Positions 6,677 through 8,526 of a stretch of 8,526 nucleotides of DNA are shown one piece after another. Made by a program: the position numbers and the translations under genes. The DNA is from JAEUTH01 sp044230205 (GTDB lineage: Bacteria > Bacteroidota > Bacteroidia > AKYH767-A > OLB10). Position 1 is the first letter of the stretch. Each line of letters begins with the position of its first letter. The DNA lies in contig JBGARN010000145.1 of NCBI GenBank assembly GCA_044230205.1, positions 1 to 8,526 of the forward strand, given 5' to 3'. The notes below the pieces were generated by a model. That model was not told the origin of the DNA. It was given only the letters and a program-made list of their open reading frames with translations, and ran no database searches.

Positions 6677-7516
6677 TCAGGCTTCAAACAGATCTAGTTG
6701 CCTGGGTTTTAATTGGACTTTTAGTTGCTTAACCGCTCCTAAACCTGTTGAGGAAGTTATTTGAAAAACAGGAGTTTCATTATTGCGTGAAGCAACTATG
6801 ATTTCCACATTTTGTGCTTTGCCTCTAAATAAGCGCTTCACTAACTCAGGCTTATTATTGTTTTGTGATAAATGAGATAATATTAAATGGCTCATAAATC
6901 GAGGCCGATGATTTATGAAAAGCTCAAAAGCCTGTTTATTGGATAAATGTCCATAACCATTCCTGATCCGGTTTTTTAATTGCAAAGGATAATTTCCCTC
7001 GCTTAGCATTTGCTCATCGTAATTACTTTCGAGAAAACAAGCATGGCATTGCTGAAAAAAATGAACAATCCGCTTACAAGCTTTTCCGATGTCTGTGAAG
7101 ACTCCCACCTTAATGCCATAGCTTTCAATAATAAAACTATATGGATCGGCAGCATCATGGAGTTTAGTAAATGGGAATATTTTAAGCTCACCAAAGGCTA
7201 CATAATCACTTTCATCAAAGTTGTTAATTAATTGATTATTAATATTTAATCTTGATTGTTTTAATGTCAGTTTGTTTATGTAAACCGGTATCTGATGCTT
7301 TTCTGCCAGTACCTCAACCCCTCTGATGTGATCAGTATGTTCATGCGAAATAAAAACGGCTTTTACACTTTCTAGTGAAAGTTGTAGCCTGGCCATTCGT
7401 TTCTCAATTTCCCTGCACGAAATTCCAGCATCTATTAACACTGCATCTGTGGCATTACCAACATAATAACAGTTGCCATTGCTGCCTGAATTAAGAGAAG
7501 TAATATTCAAAGCCAT
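6677..7516 (-). CDS. YycJ/WalJ-like MBL-fold DNA nuclease with C-terminal clamp-binding motif
   Basis: This 279-residue metallo-beta-lactamase-fold hydrolase matches the YycJ/WalJ type. The start is typical (MALNITSLNSGSNGNCYYVG). The metal motif is SHEHTDH (57-63; ligands H58, H60, D62, H63). Further ligand positions are H120 (KLHDAADP) and D142 (VFTDIG), followed by ESNYD (163-167), GHLSN (189-193) and SHLSQNN (214-220). From memory, a Bacillus homologue has been described as a DNA exonuclease linked to mismatch repair. The last residues read PRQLDLFEA; QLDLF (273-277) fits the bacterial beta-clamp-binding consensus QL[SD]LF. I use the ATG at 7516; an in-frame TTG at 7558 would add 14 unconserved residues. 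recA follows after 241 bases and miaE precedes by 185 bases. The fold is certain; nuclease activity is inferred from the family. Confidence 0.85.
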   Translation of the reverse strand: MALNITSLNSGSNGNCYYVGNATDAVLIDAGISCREIEKRMARLQLSLESVKAVFISHEHTDHIRGVEVLAEKHQIPVYINKLTLKQSRLNINNQLINNFDESDYVAFGELKIFPFTKLHDAADPYSFIIESYGIKVGVFTDIGKACKRIVHFFQQCHACFLESNYDEQMLSEGNYPLQLKNRIRNGYGHLSNKQAFELFINHRPRFMSHLILSHLSQNNNKPELVKRLFRGKAQNVEIIVASRNNETPVFQITSSTGLGAVKQLKVQLKPRQLDLFEA

Positions 7517-7701
7517 GTTACAAATGACTAAATTTTTCCTAAGAAATTCCGGTTGCAATTCGAAAAAAGCATAATGCCAGCATAAAAATTAAGCAGCTTT
7601 CAACGACTCGCCTTGCAAAATAAGTGGTTTATTCCGTATAGAATATTCCAGCTTAAACAACTTTTACAATTGCTAAATCTTTAATAGTATTTTGTTTTGT
7701 G

Positions 7702-8283
7702 CTACCCATGAATAGTTTCTGAAACGCCAAATTGCTTGATTATTTCCCCTTCGTAATCAAGAAATTCCTGCCAGCGCTTATCTACATTAACGTTAACAGC
7801 AAATTGCCTGGCAAAATTTATGAAAGTGGTATAATGGTTTGCTTCGCTAATCATAAGGTCTCGATAGAACCCTGCTAATTGCTCATCATTAATTCCTTCG
7901 GCAAGCACTCTGAACCTTTCACAGCTTCGCGCTTCTATCATTGCTGCAAACAAAAGCCTGTCTATAAGTTGCTGCTCGCGGCTACCTCCTTTATTACTGA
8001 ATGAATATAATAAGTTTACATACTCATCTTTGCGAGGCTTTCCAAGGGTGTAGCCCCGCTGTAAAATAATATTCATTACCTGGTTAAAATGAGTAAGCTC
8101 CTCCTGGGAAATAGAAATCATTGCCTTTACCAGCTCAGATAACTCAGGATAAAGAATAATTAATGAAATGGCGTTGGAAGCAGCTTTTTGCTCGCACCAG
8201 GCATGGTCAGTAAGTACCTCACTAATATTTTTTGAAGCAATATTGCACCATCGTGGATCAGTGGGTAATTTTAATCTGAACAT
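7702..8283 (-). CDS. miaE: tRNA-(ms2io6A37) hydroxylase MiaE
   Basis: This 193-residue non-haem diiron monooxygenase has a ferritin-like four-helix bundle. MiaE hydroxylates the isopentenyl group of ms2i6A at position 37, next to the anticodon of tRNAs reading U-starting codons, using O2. The diiron ligand set is complete and in order: E31 (CEQKAA), E62 and H65 (EELTH), E117 (IEARSCERF), and E147 and H150 (SEANH). The N-terminal LPTDPRW and the overall length are typical for the family. Its start lies 31 bases after the stop of the partial transglutaminase-like gene on the same strand, so the two are probably co-transcribed. Downstream is a 185-base gap to the MBL-fold gene that holds no convincing gene, promoter or terminator. 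Confidence 0.93.
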   Translation of the reverse strand: MFRLKLPTDPRWCNIASKNISEVLTDHAWCEQKAASNAISLIILYPELSELVKAMISISQEELTHFNQVMNIILQRGYTLGKPRKDEYVNLLYSFSNKGGSREQQLIDRLLFAAMIEARSCERFRVLAEGINDEQLAGFYRDLMISEANHYTTFINFARQFAVNVNVDKRWQEFLDYEGEIIKQFGVSETIHG

Positions 8284-8314
8284 TTCTTAAGGAAGACATT
8301 TTGTAAAACAGGTC

Positions 8315-8526
8315 TTAATTTGTTTGCCTGTCATTATCAGTTAAAGCATCCATCATCCGCTCTAATTCATTAACTTTTTCAGTATCGCCTAGTTTTTGGT
8401 AGGAGTAAGTAAGATTACGAATCATTCGCTTAATAATCTCAATATTGGTACAGGGCTGATAAAAATGTTCATCAGGTTCAACATTCAGCTTCTTTAAAAA
8501 ATTATCAATTTCAAGCCTATTGAATA
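8315..8526 (-). CDS. Probable SirB1/transglutaminase-like family protein, C-terminal part
   Basis: This is the last 69 codons of a gene that enters from the right edge. The visible sequence begins FNRLEIDNFLKKLNVEPDEHFYQPC and continues with a helical segment (IIKRMIRNLTYSYQKLGDTEKVNELERMM) before a polar end. The pattern 'FL..L...P...FY.PC.N..I..R..RNL...Y..LGD..K...L' is one I associate with the C-terminus of Bacteroidota proteins of the SirB1 transglutaminase-like family, where a short TPR-like helical hairpin follows the papain-like domain. The catalytic domain lies outside the window, so the assignment is from this tail only. It lies 31 bases upstream of miaE and is probably co-transcribed with it. 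Confidence 0.5.
   Translation of the reverse strand, partial: FNRLEIDNFLKKLNVEPDEHFYQPCTNIEIIKRMIRNLTYSYQKLGDTEKVNELERMMDALTDNDRQTN

Noticed and set aside
7517..7558. A TTG start for the MBL-fold protein at 7558, adding 14 residues
   Set aside because: The added sequence is unconserved in character, and the ATG at 7516 gives the standard MALNITSLNSGSNGN start.
7630..7645. TATTC-N6-GAATA inverted repeat in the gap between miaE and the MBL-fold gene
   Set aside because: Five AT-rich base pairs with no T-run and no relation to a promoter; expected by chance.
7653..7709. An 18-codon leftward reading frame (MGSTKQNTIKDLAIVKVV) overlapping the miaE end, whose KQNTIKDLA resembles the first residues of LacI-type regulators
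   Set aside because: The similarity is about nine residues. No trace of the rest of a helix-turn-helix follows in any frame, and the frame overlaps miaE. It is most likely chance.

Overview
The window looks like an ordinary chromosomal segment from a member of the Bacteroidota. The evidence is AT-rich DNA, lipoproteins with Bacteroidota-style signal peptides (cysteine followed by K or S), little sign of Shine-Dalgarno sequences, promoter-like elements of the TAnnTTTG type, a ruvX-def pair, and a short-tailed RecA. It cannot be placed below phylum from the sequence alone. I see no mobile element, phage gene, CRISPR array, rRNA or tRNA.

Layout. A leftward block at 1-2553 reads from right to left: an acidic amino acid/dicarboxylate symporter, a uridine-phosphorylase-type nucleoside phosphorylase, and the start of a LEA2-like lipoprotein that runs off the left edge. 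A 118-base divergent gap follows. A rightward block at 2672-4307 then carries ruvX (pre-16S rRNA nuclease/resolvase family), def (peptide deformylase) and, after a 133-base gap, aroK (shikimate kinase). The rest is leftward: the C-terminal end of a probable SirB1/transglutaminase-like protein (right edge), miaE (tRNA hydroxylase), a YycJ/WalJ-like metallo-beta-lactamase-fold nuclease, recA, and a TPR lipoprotein whose 3' end meets aroK with only 4 bases between.

How the genes relate. Most are independent housekeeping functions: protein N-terminal maturation, rRNA/tRNA processing, aromatic amino acid synthesis, nucleoside salvage and solute uptake. The clearest functional neighbourhood is the repair pair at 5425-7516. 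RecA lies directly downstream of an MBL-fold protein that ends in QLDLF, a match to the beta-clamp-binding consensus.

The most interesting observations are regulatory or motif-level. First, a 22-base near-palindrome is centred on the probable recA -7 element and looks like an operator, possibly for a damage-response repressor. Second, there is the C-terminal clamp-binding motif on the YycJ-like protein. Third, an 11-bp imperfect inverted repeat encloses a 71-base A-rich loop between def and aroK. I did not find a clearly new multi-gene system.
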